A program made the position numbers and the translations under genes. DNA of 41,666 bases from Myxococcales bacterium (GTDB lineage: Bacteria; Myxococcota_A; Polyangia; Polyangiales; JAFGIB01): contig JAPPOT010000540.1 of the NCBI GenBank assembly GCA_028817855.1, forward strand, positions 1 to 41,666, read 5' to 3'. Below, one piece after another: positions 6,809 through 16,100 of the stretch (position 1 is its first letter; each line of letters starts with the position of its first letter). The notes beneath the pieces are model-generated. The model saw only the letters and a program-made list of their open reading frames with translations, searched no databases and was not told the DNA's origin.

Positions 6809-8893
6809 GTGCCAATTCCGATTACGTTCCACATCTATGAGAACGGCCAGCATACGAGGTCTGAGACCTTCGAGCAGGACGTCATCAAGATTGGCAAGCT
6901 CGACTCGAGTCATCTGCGAATCGATGATGAGGCCGTCTCACGGATGCACTCCGTGATCGAGGTTTCGGGTCCGGGCGAGGTCTACATCATCGACCTCGGC
7001 TCGGCGTCCGGAACCATCGTCAACGGTCAGAAGGTCAACAAGACCAAGCTCGAGCCTGGGGATCAGATCCAGTTCGGCAACACGATTGCCCAGGTGGACA
7101 TCGGTGCCGAGGCTGCGGAGCCCGTGGCAGCCGCCGCGGCGGCGCCGGAGCCGCAGCCAGAGCCGGCTCCCCAGGCGGCAGCAGACGTCCCGAATCCGTT
7201 CGCGCAGCCTGCCGCGCCGGCTCCTGCGCCCGCGCCCGTCTCGCAGCCTCCGGTCGCCGCGGCGGCCGGCGCGGCCGCCGCGCCGGTTCCCAACCCCTTC
7301 GGCCAGCAGCAGGCCGCTGCGGCCGCGCCCGTGCAACAGCCGGCTCCGCCGGTGGGTGATGGGTTGGCGGCTGAGGCCTATGGCGACTACGGCGAGGCAT
7401 CGACCTACGCGCTGGTGCCGATGACACCTCCCGTGAACCCTGGCGACGTGGACTCGGCCGAGAGTGCGGTCGAGGTCGTCGTGATGTGGGGTGAGCTCAG
7501 CATCCTGCACGTCGAGCATTGCTCGCCGCCTCGTACCTTTACCGTGGGTGAGGCGACCGACGCCAAGGGCAACCAGACCACGGACTTCCTCATCGGAAGC
7601 GAGAGCCTCGGCACCGACAGCCTGCCCATCACGGTGGAGTCGGGGGCCAGCGTCGCGGTCGTGGTGCCGCAGGGCGCGACGGGCGATGTGCAGATCGGCG
7701 ATCAGCTGGTCACCTTCGAGGAGCTCGCGGCCCAGGGGCAGCTGCAGGCATCGTCCGCGCTAGCGGGCGCCCAGCAGTACCCGCTGCCGGCGGGTGCAAC
7801 CGCCCGTGTGATGCACCGGGGCTTCACCTTCATCGTGAAGCCGATGGCGGCCGCGCGCCGCGTGGGCATCGGCGGCAACCCCTACATGAACTGGAAGGAG
7901 TACATCTGGACGGCTGCGTCGATGGCCTTCCACGTGGGCATGTTGCTGCTCTTCTACTTCCTTCCCCCGCGTTCAGCGTCGCTGTCGCTGGACTTGCTCA
8001 ACGCCGACTCGCGCCTGGTGAAGTACCTGATCGAGCCGCCCGAGACCGTCGAGGAGGAGACGCCCGAGTGGCTCGACGACTCCAAGATGGACGACGAGGA
8101 GGGCGGCAAGGGTAAGCGTCACAAGGACGAAGAAGGCAAGATGGGCAAGAAGGACGAGAAGAAGACCCGAAACAAGTTCGGGATCGAAGGTCCTGAGGAT
8201 AACGAAGACCCACACATGGCCCGCGAGGAGGCCAAGGAGATGGCGGCCAACGCCGGCATCATCGGCATCCTGAAGGCCAGCGTGGGTGCGTGGAACTCTC
8301 CCACATCGCCCTACGGCGCAGACACCGCGCTCGGCAACGATCCCATGAGCGCCCTGGGCGCCCTGATGGGGGACCAGATCGGCTCGAACTTCGGTTTCGG
8401 CGGCCTCGGTCTGCGCGGCACCGGTCGCGGTGGCGGTGGTACCGGTGAGGGCACCATCGGCCTGGGCAACATCGGCACCATCGGCCATGGCGCCGGCGGC
8501 GGTACGGGCTCCGGTTACGGGCGCGGCGCGGGTGGCTTCCGCGGCCGCAGCGCCAAGGTCCCGCGCATCCGCACCGGCAAGGCGGACGTTCGCGGCAGCC
8601 TCTCCAAGGAGGTCATCCGCCGCATCATTCGCCGTCACATCAACGAGGTGCGTTTCTGCTACGAGCAGGAGTTGAACTCGCGTCCGGATCTGCAGGGCCG
8701 TGTCGCCATCAAGTTCATCATCTCGCCCACCGGTGCGGTCCAGACCGCGGCCGTCGCCAAGTCCACGATGGGCAACGCCAAGGTCGAGCAGTGCATCGCC
8801 AAGGCGGTGCGGCGCTGGACCTTCCCCTCTCCAGAGGGCGGCGGCATCGTGGTCGTGACCTATCCCTTCGTGCTCCAGCAGACCGGAGGGTAG
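6809..8893 (+). CDS. gltG: FHA / single-TM / AgmX-PglI C-terminal domain protein, GltG (PglI)-like
   Basis: The 694-residue product has a clear modular layout. Residues 1-98 are an FHA domain, with the phosphothreonine-binding core visible (IGKLDSSHL, SRMHSVIEV, LGSASGTIVNG). Residues about 100-190 are an Ala/Pro/Gln linker. Residues 210-350 are a beta-rich middle domain. One membrane helix lies at about 364-387. An acidic then Lys-rich stretch and a Gly-rich segment (about 528-580) follow. The last 105 residues form a TonB-like domain of the AgmX/PglI type (KEVIRRIIRRHINEVRFCYE ... RRWTFPSPEGG). Known GltG/PglI has this FHA plus TonB-like plan and spans the inner membrane, linking a cytoplasmic platform to the periplasm. 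The FHA half should be cytoplasmic and may bind a phosphorylated partner, so Ser/Thr-kinase control is likely (inference). The GTG start is chosen on the TGGAGG spacing. A strong hairpin follows the stop. Confidence 0.88.
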   Translation: MPIPITFHIYENGQHTRSETFEQDVIKIGKLDSSHLRIDDEAVSRMHSVIEVSGPGEVYIIDLGSASGTIVNGQKVNKTKLEPGDQIQFGNTIAQVDIGAEAAEPVAAAAAAPEPQPEPAPQAAADVPNPFAQPAAPAPAPAPVSQPPVAAAAGAAAAPVPNPFGQQQAAAAAPVQQPAPPVGDGLAAEAYGDYGEASTYALVPMTPPVNPGDVDSAESAVEVVVMWGELSILHVEHCSPPRTFTVGEATDAKGNQTTDFLIGSESLGTDSLPITVESGASVAVVVPQGATGDVQIGDQLVTFEELAAQGQLQASSALAGAQQYPLPAGATARVMHRGFTFIVKPMAAARRVGIGGNPYMNWKEYIWTAASMAFHVGMLLLFYFLPPRSASLSLDLLNADSRLVKYLIEPPETVEEETPEWLDDSKMDDEEGGKGKRHKDEEGKMGKKDEKKTRNKFGIEGPEDNEDPHMAREEAKEMAANAGIIGILKASVGAWNSPTSPYGADTALGNDPMSALGALMGDQIGSNFGFGGLGLRGTGRGGGGTGEGTIGLGNIGTIGHGAGGGTGSGYGRGAGGFRGRSAKVPRIRTGKADVRGSLSKEVIRRIIRRHINEVRFCYEQELNSRPDLQGRVAIKFIISPTGAVQTAAVAKSTMGNAKVEQCIAKAVRRWTFPSPEGGGIVVVTYPFVLQQTGG

Positions 8894-8919
8894 AGCAGGC
8901 TTGAACGCCTGAGCATTGT

Positions 8920-8951
8920 TGCGGGCGGGCTCCTTCGGGTGTCCGCCCGCA
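8920..8951 (+). terminator. Strong hairpin with UUCG loop after the GltG-like gene
   Basis: TGCGGGCGG (8920-8928) pairs with CCGCCCGCA (8943-8951). The stem continues through a G-U and a G-C pair and, past one mismatch, CC-TTCG-GG gives a UUCG tetraloop. It lies 26 bases after the stop codon. The downstream sequence is only moderately T-rich (TTT, TTTT, TTTT within 30 bases), so termination may be incomplete or Rho-assisted, but it is the best terminator in the window. Confidence 0.6.
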
Positions 8952-9034
8952 GCGCTTTCTGGACTTGGCTTTTCTGGTTTTGAGGGGGCCCGCAGACAGC
9001 CCCCCGGCGTTCCCCTGGTGACGGCCAATTCAGT

Positions 9035-9056
9035 CTGCAAATTCGACAGTTTGCAG
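9035..9056. promoter_or_regulatory. Inverted repeat next to the candidate -35 box
   Basis: CTGCAAA (9035-9041) and TTTGCAG (9050-9056) are perfect inverted arms separated by eight bases. The right arm ends immediately before the candidate -35 box of the next gene. The geometry fits a dimeric regulator site. It lies in an AT-rich patch that stands out from the surrounding GC-rich DNA. Confidence 0.4.
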
Positions 9057-9086
9057 TTGAGTTGGTCCCCCTCGGTCTCGTACTAT
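9057..9086 (+). promoter_or_regulatory. Candidate sigma-70-type promoter for the TPR lipoprotein / giant TPR unit
   Basis: TTGAGT (9057-9062) and TACTAT (9081-9086) are separated by 18 bases, 32 bases before the ATG at 9119. Together with the hairpin at 8920-8951 this argues for a transcription break between the GltG-like gene and the next two genes. Confidence 0.4.
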
Positions 9087-9118
9087 GCAGGCCGACTAGC
9101 TCCGGAAGGAGATCGAAG

Positions 9119-9991
9119 ATGAAGCGGTCCCATTTGATCCTGGTCGCGGTGTTCACGGTGCTCGTATCGATGGCGGGCAATTGCTCGCGTGCTCGCGTCG
9201 AGTCCATGAACAAGATGAACGAAGGCGTCGTCGCGGCGATGCAGAAGCGCTACGTCGATGCGACGAAGTCGCTCGAGCAGGCGGCGGCCATCGACCCGCA
9301 GAACGATCAGGTCTTCTGGAACCTGGCCATCGTTCATATGGAGATGCGCAAGTACGACCGCGCGCGGGACGATCTGCAGAAGGGCATCGCGGTCAACCCG
9401 AACGCCGCCGGCTACCACGAGAAGCTGGGCACCGTGTTGATCGAGCTGCAGGACTGGAGCGCAGCCAAGAGCGCCTTCGAGAAGGCGATCGAGCTCGAGC
9501 CGGGTCTGTTCAAGGCCTACTACAAGCTCGCGCAGGTCGACGAGCAGCTCGACGATCAGCAGAGCGCGCTCAAGCACTACACACAGGCGATCGAGCATGG
9601 GCCGCGTTTCCTCGAAGCCTACAGTGCGCTGGGTCGTCTCTATGCCGACCTCGGCTACCTCGAGCAGTCGGTTCAGGTGCTGCAGGAGGCGATGAAGGTC
9701 GCTCTCGCCGGCACCGAGGAAGAGGCGCAGGCGCACCACTTGCTCGGCACGGTCTACCAGCAGCAGAAGAAGTACGACGCTGCGGTTTCCGAGTTCCGCG
9801 CCGCGCTCAAGGTCGTGCCCGGTATGCGCGACGCGCTCTTCTCGCTCGGCTGGACCTACCACCAGCAGGGCAACAAGGAAGAGGCCAAGAGGTTCCTTCG
9901 CAAGTTCGTCGACGTCGCCGGTGCGGAGGCGCCTGCCCACTACGTGAAGGCCGCGCGCGACAAGCTCGCGGAGATGGCGGAGGGCTTCTGA
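9119..9991 (+). CDS. TPR lipoprotein of the Glt-like cluster
   Basis: The 290-residue product begins with a hydrophobic signal followed by a probable lipobox (MAGNC, lipid cysteine at residue 22). Asn just before the cysteine is uncommon, so lipidation is likely but not certain. Residues about 30-285 are seven or so consecutive canonical TPRs (for example AFEKAIELEPGLFKAYYKLA and ALFSLGWTYHQQGNKEEAKR). AAGGAG seven bases upstream supports ATG 9119; longer frames starting before it include the promoter region. It lies between the GltG-like gene and the giant TPR gene and probably shares a transcript with the latter. TPRs imply a protein-docking role at the envelope. I cannot assign it to a named Glt protein; it could be a second GltE-type lipoprotein. 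Confidence 0.85.
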   Translation: MKRSHLILVAVFTVLVSMAGNCSRARVESMNKMNEGVVAAMQKRYVDATKSLEQAAAIDPQNDQVFWNLAIVHMEMRKYDRARDDLQKGIAVNPNAAGYHEKLGTVLIELQDWSAAKSAFEKAIELEPGLFKAYYKLAQVDEQLDDQQSALKHYTQAIEHGPRFLEAYSALGRLYADLGYLEQSVQVLQEAMKVALAGTEEEAQAHHLLGTVYQQQKKYDAAVSEFRAALKVVPGMRDALFSLGWTYHQQGNKEEAKRFLRKFVDVAGAEAPAHYVKAARDKLAEMAEGF

Positions 9992-10030
9992 GCGCCGAGC
10001 TACAGCTCGACAGTGTAGTATTTGCAGCGA

Positions 10031-10059
10031 ACGCCGGGCGCGATCTACGCGTCCGGCGT
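10031..10059 (+). terminator. Strong intergenic hairpin before the giant TPR gene
   Basis: ACGCCGG (10031-10037) pairs with CCGGCGT (10053-10059), and the stem continues inward via a G-U pair and CGCG/CGCG to a five-base loop, giving about 12 pairs. No T-run follows. It sits 40 bases after the TPR-lipoprotein stop and 94 bases before the next start, so it may attenuate read-through or protect the upstream mRNA end. A TACAAT hexamer at 10079-10084 downstream could be a -10 box, but I see no matching -35. Confidence 0.4.
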
Positions 10060-10141
10060 CGTGTCGTGTTAGAGGATGTACAATTATCGCCCAACTGCGG
10101 CAGAGACTCGGTAGTTATGGTGGACGCCTGACGGGCATCCC

Positions 10142-10147
10142 AGGAGG
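10142..10147 (+). promoter_or_regulatory. Ribosome binding site for the giant TPR gene
   Basis: AGGAGG is a perfect Shine-Dalgarno core five bases before the GTG at 10153 and fixes that non-ATG start. Confidence 0.65.
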
Positions 10148-10152
10148 CTTCG

Positions 10153-13100
10153 GTGTCGGACAACGACATTCCCGTTACCAGTGAGTCCGAAGAAGAAGTT
10201 GAACAATCGGCCGAAGAGAGTGACGGCGAGAACGGGGGCGGGGAAGCGGCGGACGAGCCGCGTGAGCTGACCGAAGAAGAGCAGGCGAAGCTCGCCGAGC
10301 TCGACGCGGCCCTCGAGAAGTTCCAGTCCCAGAAACGCTGGTCCGACGTCATCAAGACGACGGTGGCCAAGGCCGAGCTGTTGCAGGACCCGGTCCAGAA
10401 GGTGGAGCTCTTCGCCGAGGCCGGTCGGATGTACGTCGAGCGCTCCTCGAACCAGGCCGAGGCGATCAAGTGCTTCCGGCGAGTGCTCGATCTCGACGCA
10501 AGCAACCTGGAGGCGATCGAGCGTCTGCGCGAGATGTACGAGAAGCGCAGGGACTGGGAACGCCTGGTCGGGATCATGAAGCTCGAGTGCGACATGCTCG
10601 ACGAGGTCGACCAGCCGATGCGTCGCGTCGAGATCGCGCAGCTCGCGACTGAGAAGCTGCGCAAGCCCGCCATCTGCATCGAGCTCTGGCAGGACGTGCT
10701 CGCGACGGACGCGGACAATGCCGAGGCGATCGGAGCGCTCGCCAACCTGTACGAGCGCGCGCGCGAGTGGGAGCCCCTGGCCGAGGTACTCGAGAAGAAG
10801 AGCCGGCAGATGGAAGCCGGCGGCGAGCAGGTGCAGCTGCTGCAGAAGCTCGGCATGATCTACGCTGACAAGCTGAGCAACGACGAGGGCGCGATCGACG
10901 CCTTCAAGCGTCTGCTGGAGCTCGACCCCAATGATCGCCGCGCCCAGGAGCAGCTCAAGAAGCGCTTCGTGGCAGCGCGAGCTTGGGATGACCTGGAGGC
11001 GTTCTACGCCGCGACCGAGAAGTACGACGAGCTGATCCGAACGCTCGAGCGCGCGGCCGACTCGAAGGACGCGGAGCTCGATGAGCGCATCGTCTTGCTC
11101 TTCCGCGTGGCGCGCCTGTGGCAGGACAAGCAGGGCAAGCCCGACCGCGCGGCCCGCGCCTACGAAAAGGTGCTCGGCCTCGACGAGGGCAACCTGGAGG
11201 CCGCCGAGGCGCTGACGCCGATCTACGAGGGAGCCGGCGATGCCAAGAAGCTCGTGAACGTCTACGAGGTGCGGCTCAAGCACATCGAGGACCCCGACGA
11301 GCGCGTCGTGCTCTTGCGTGAGGCGGCCTTGCTCTACGAAGAGAAGCTGCGTAACCCCGCGCAGGCGTTCGATCGCTTTCTCGAGGCCTTCTCGGCGGAT
11401 CCGTCGCAGGAGCTGCTGCGCGAGGACCTGGAGCGCCTCGCTGCCAAGGTCAAGGACTGGGATCGGCTCTTCGAGGCCTATGGTGCGGCGATCGAGGATG
11501 CCTCCCATCCCGACGATGCCAATGACCTGCGGCTCTACTACGGGCGTGTGCTGCGCGAGGCGGGCAAGATCGAAGAGGCGATCGCCCAGTTCAAGGCGGT
11601 GTACTCGGACCGGGTCGATGACGAGGCCGCGATCGCCGCGCTCGACGAGCTCTACCGTCAGACGGGCGATCATCTCGAGCTGCTCGGCGTGCTGCAGCGG
11701 CGCTCCGAGCTCGAAGGGGACCCGGAGGTCCGCAAGAGGCTGGCCTACGACATCGCGCGCATCTACCAGGTGGAGCTGGGCGACGCCGATCAGGCGATCG
11801 ATGCCTATCGCAACATTCCGATCGAGTTTGGCGAGGAGGAGGTCGAGGCCTACCGGGCACTCGAACAACTCTACGAGGAGAACGAACGCTGGGACGACAT
11901 GGCCCAGACCCTCGAGCATCGCATCGACCTCGGGCCGGACAGTGACGAGGAGCTCGCGGCACTGAAGTTCCGCCTCGGCATCACGCAGATCCAGCATCTG
12001 GGCGACCGATCCCGCGGGCTCGATCTCTATCGCGAGGTCCTGATGCTGATGCCGGAGCACGAGGGCGCGATGGCCGCGCTCGAGGGAATGCTCGCGGACG
12101 GGGAGCTGGGTGCGCAGGCCGCGGGCATCCTGGAGCCGGTCTACGAGGCTCGCGGTGAGTGGTCCAAGCTGATCCACGCGCTCGAGGTCTCGGTGGGATC
12201 GCTCGAGGACCCCGAGCAGCGGGTCGACACGATCACCAAGATCGGCGAGCTGCATGCCGACCAGCTCGGCGATCAGGAGACCGCTTTCACGGTCTACTGT
12301 CGTGCGCTCAAGGAAGCCCCCGACAATCCCGGCATCATCGCGCGCCTCGAAGGGCTCGCGGCGGCAGTCAGCAAGCTCACCGAGATGGTCGAGCAGCTGA
12401 CCGACCTGGCCGCGGCCAACGAGGACCCGTTCCTCGCGAGGCAGCTCTGGGTGAAGGCCGCGGAGCTGCGCGTCACCCAGCTGGGCGACGTGGATGGAGC
12501 CGTGACCGCCTACATGCAGGCGCTCGAGCTGGACGAGGGCGACATGGAGGTGCTCGGCGCGCTCGAGTCCCTCTACCGTAGCAGTGAGCGCTGGCGCGAC
12601 CTGCTGCTCGTGATGCGGCGTCGCGCGAACAACACGACCGACCCTGGCGAGCAGGAGCAGGTGCTCGCCCAGATGGCCGCGATTCACGATCAGATGCTGG
12701 ACGAGCCGGCAGAGGCGATCGGCGTCTACAAGGAGATCCTCGAGATCGATCCCGCGAGCGCGCAGGCGCTGGCCGCCCTTTCGGGGCTCTACGAGCGACA
12801 GGAGCAGTGGGAGGAGCTGGCGGAGAACGTGAACCGCCAGCTCTCGCTTGCCGAGGACGAGCAGTCGCGACTCGAGCTGATGCTGCGCCTGGCCGAGATC
12901 CGCGAGGGCCGGATGGGCTCGGCGGACGCGGCGATCGAGATCCATCGTGAGGTGCTCGATCGCGATCCGAGCAACGACAACGCGCTCTCGGCGCTCGAGC
13001 GCCTCGCGCAGCAGCCGGAGCACCAGCTGGCGGTGGCCGAGATCCTGGAGCCGCTCTACCGCGATGCGGGCGAGATCCAGAAGCTGATCGGGATCCACGA

Positions 13101-16100
13101 GATCCAGGTGCAGCGCGCCGAGGATCCCGACACGCGCGTCGATCTGCTGGGTCGCATGGCCGAGCTCTACGAGGAGCAGCTCGAGGATCTGAGCAACGCC
13201 TTCCGCTGCCACGCGCGCGCGCTCGCCGAGGACGCGGGCAACCCCAATACGCAGGAGCAGCTCGAGCGCATCGCCGCGACCACCAACGGCTGGGATCCCC
13301 TGGCCCAGGTCTACGAGCTGCAGCTGCAGTCGACCGAGGACCCGGCCCTGGCCGTGCCGCTGCTGATGCGTGTCGCGGAGATCCGCGAGAACCAGCTGGC
13401 GGACGGCAATGCGGCCATCGGCCACTACGCGCGCGCGTTGGAGCTGGACGAGGAGAATCTGGACGCCGCGACTGCGCTCGAGCGGCTCTACCAGCAGTCC
13501 GATCAATACGAGCAGCTCGCGGCCATCTGTCTGGCCAAGGCGGGCATGCTCGACTCGCCGGACGAGCAGCGCCAGTACTTCTTCCGTGCCGGCTCTCTCT
13601 ACGAGGACGTGCTGGAGCAAGCCGAGCAGGCGGTCGGCGTCTACCAGAAGGCGCTCGAGGCCGAGCCGGATGATCGGGAGGCGCTCGACAAGCTGATCGG
13701 GCTCTACCTCAAGCTGCAGCGCTGGGAGCAGTTGCTCGAGGTCTACACGCGCAAGGCCGACATCGTCGACGACCCCGACGAGAAGAAGGCGTTGCTGGCG
13801 GAGGTGGGCGCGGTCTACGAGCGCGAACTCCAGCAGACCGAAAAGGCGATCGACGTCTACCAGCGCATCCTCGAGATCGACCCCGACGACTTCACGGCCA
13901 TCGGCCGGCTCGACGTGCTGTACCAGCAGGCCGAGAACTGGGAAGAGCTGATGTCGATCCTCGAGCGCGAGGCCGACCTGGCGCCCGATCCGACCGAGGC
14001 GATCTCCTATCGCTATCGCATCGGAGAGCTCTTCGAGCAGCACCTGGGCGACGCCTATCGCGCGGTGGAGGTCTACCGCGACATCCTCGACCTGATGCCG
14101 GACCACGCCCAGTCGCAGACGGCGCTGGAGCGCATGATCACGGGAGACAAGGAGGCCGTGCAGGCCGCGGAAGTGCTCGAGCCGATCTATCGCGCCTCGG
14201 CCGAGTCCGCGCGCCTGGTGCGCGTGCTCGAGGTGCTGGTCAGCAACGAGGAAGACCCGATCCGCCAGGTCGAGCTCTTGCACCAGATCGCGGAGCTGCA
14301 CGAGCTGCACCTCGACCAACCTCGCGATGCGTTCGACGCCTACGCGCGCGCGCTGCCCCACGACAACCAGAACCCGAAGACGCTCGACGCCCTGGAGGGC
14401 TTCGCCGACCGGCTGAGCGCGTGGGCGCAGCTGGTGGAGCTCTACGACAAGGAGATCGCGCGTCAACGCGAGGAGGCGCCCGAGGACGCCATCGACCTGG
14501 CGCTGCGCCTCGCCAAGCTCTGCGAGGTGCAGATAGGCAGCGTGCCGTCTGCCATCGCGCGCTACGAGATCGTCTTCGAGGCCGATCCCACGCACCTGGA
14601 GACCCTGGAGGCGCTGGACCGCCTCTACGAGGCCTCCGAGCGCTGGGAGGATCTCGCCCGGGTGCCCGAGCGCGAGGCCGAGGTGGGGCGCAGCCCCGAC
14701 GACGTGCTCAACCTCCAGTACCGGCTGGGCGTGTTGCACCAGACGCGCCTCGGCAACGTGGAGGAGGCGGTCGAGCAGTACCGCGAGATCCTGGCCGCGG
14801 CGCCAGATCACGAGCAGGCGCTGGGCGCGCTCGAGGGGCTCTTCGCCTACGGCTACGAGCAGCGTGCCATCGGTGAGGTCCTGGAGCCGCTCTACCGGAT
14901 GCAGGACGCCTGGGACAAGCTGACCGGCGTCCAGGAGGCACTGCTCGGGTCCGAGGAAGATTCGGCCGAACGCATCATCGCCATGCATCGCATCTCGGAG
15001 ATCGCCGAGACGCGCATGGGTGACATGGCGCTGTCCTTCACCTGGATGCAGCGGGCGCTGATGGAGGACCCGCTGCACGATCACTCGACGCTGGAGGTGG
15101 AGCGCCTGGCGGACATGACCCAGGGCTGGGTGGTGCTGGCGAGCACCTACGCCCAGATTCTTGAGGGCGGCGGTGAGACCGCAGGCCGGGTCGAGACCGG
15201 CAAGCGGCTGGCGCGCGTCTACGAGGAGGAGCTGGGCGACGTGGGCCGGGCCGAGGAGGCCTACCGCTACGTCGTCGCCCTGGACGACAAGGACGACGAT
15301 GTGCTCGATGCGCTCGACCGCATCTACAGCGAGCACGGTGCGGGCAACGCCCTGGCCGAGGTCTTGCGCAAGCGCGTGGCCGCGGCGGACGATAGCATGG
15401 ACAAGATCGACCTGATGCACAGGCTCGGCAACGTCCTCTACAACGACGTCCGCAACATCGACGAGGCGATCGAGGTATTCTCCAAGATCCTCGAGGAGGA
15501 GCCCGAGCACGAGGAGACGATCCGCGCCCTGTCCAACGTCTACACGGTGACGCAGGACTGGGAGAAGCTTTTCACGGTCTACGAGAAGGAGATCGAGGTC
15601 GTGGTCGGGGACTCCGCCCAGGCGGAGATCCTCGGCAAGATGGCGGTTGTCGCCTGGACCAAGCTCGAGGACCTGGGGCGCGCGACCGAGCTGCTCAAGC
15701 GCGTGCTCGACCTGCTCGGGGAGGACCCGGAGGCCCTCAACGCGCTGGGGAACATCTACGCGATCCAGGAGAACTGGGCCGATCTTGTCGATGTGCTAGA
15801 GCGCGAAGTCGCCGTCAGTGACGACGACGACATACGACTCAAGCTCTACGCCGACCTCGGCCGCATCTGGTACGAGAAGCTCGAGCGCGACCGAAACGCG
15901 CTCGAGAGCTGGGAGCGGGCGCTCGACATCGACCCTGGCTACACCCCGGCGCTGTTCGCGATGGCCGAGATCCATCGCAACAACGAGTCCTACGACGATC
16001 TGGTCGATACCCTCCATCGCGTGATCGACGTGGGCGCTGCGACGCTGGACGACGGCGCGATCGAGAACGTCTACATGCAGCTTGGCTCGATCTACGAGGA

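Noticed and set aside
10084..15510. 1808-residue open frame on the minus strand opposite the giant TPR gene
   Set aside because: Its Leu/Arg/Val/Gly-rich text mirrors the Glu/Ala/Leu repeats of the plus strand, it has no domain, and the strong G/C third-position bias explains the lack of stops. The plus strand has the better start site and TPR motifs.
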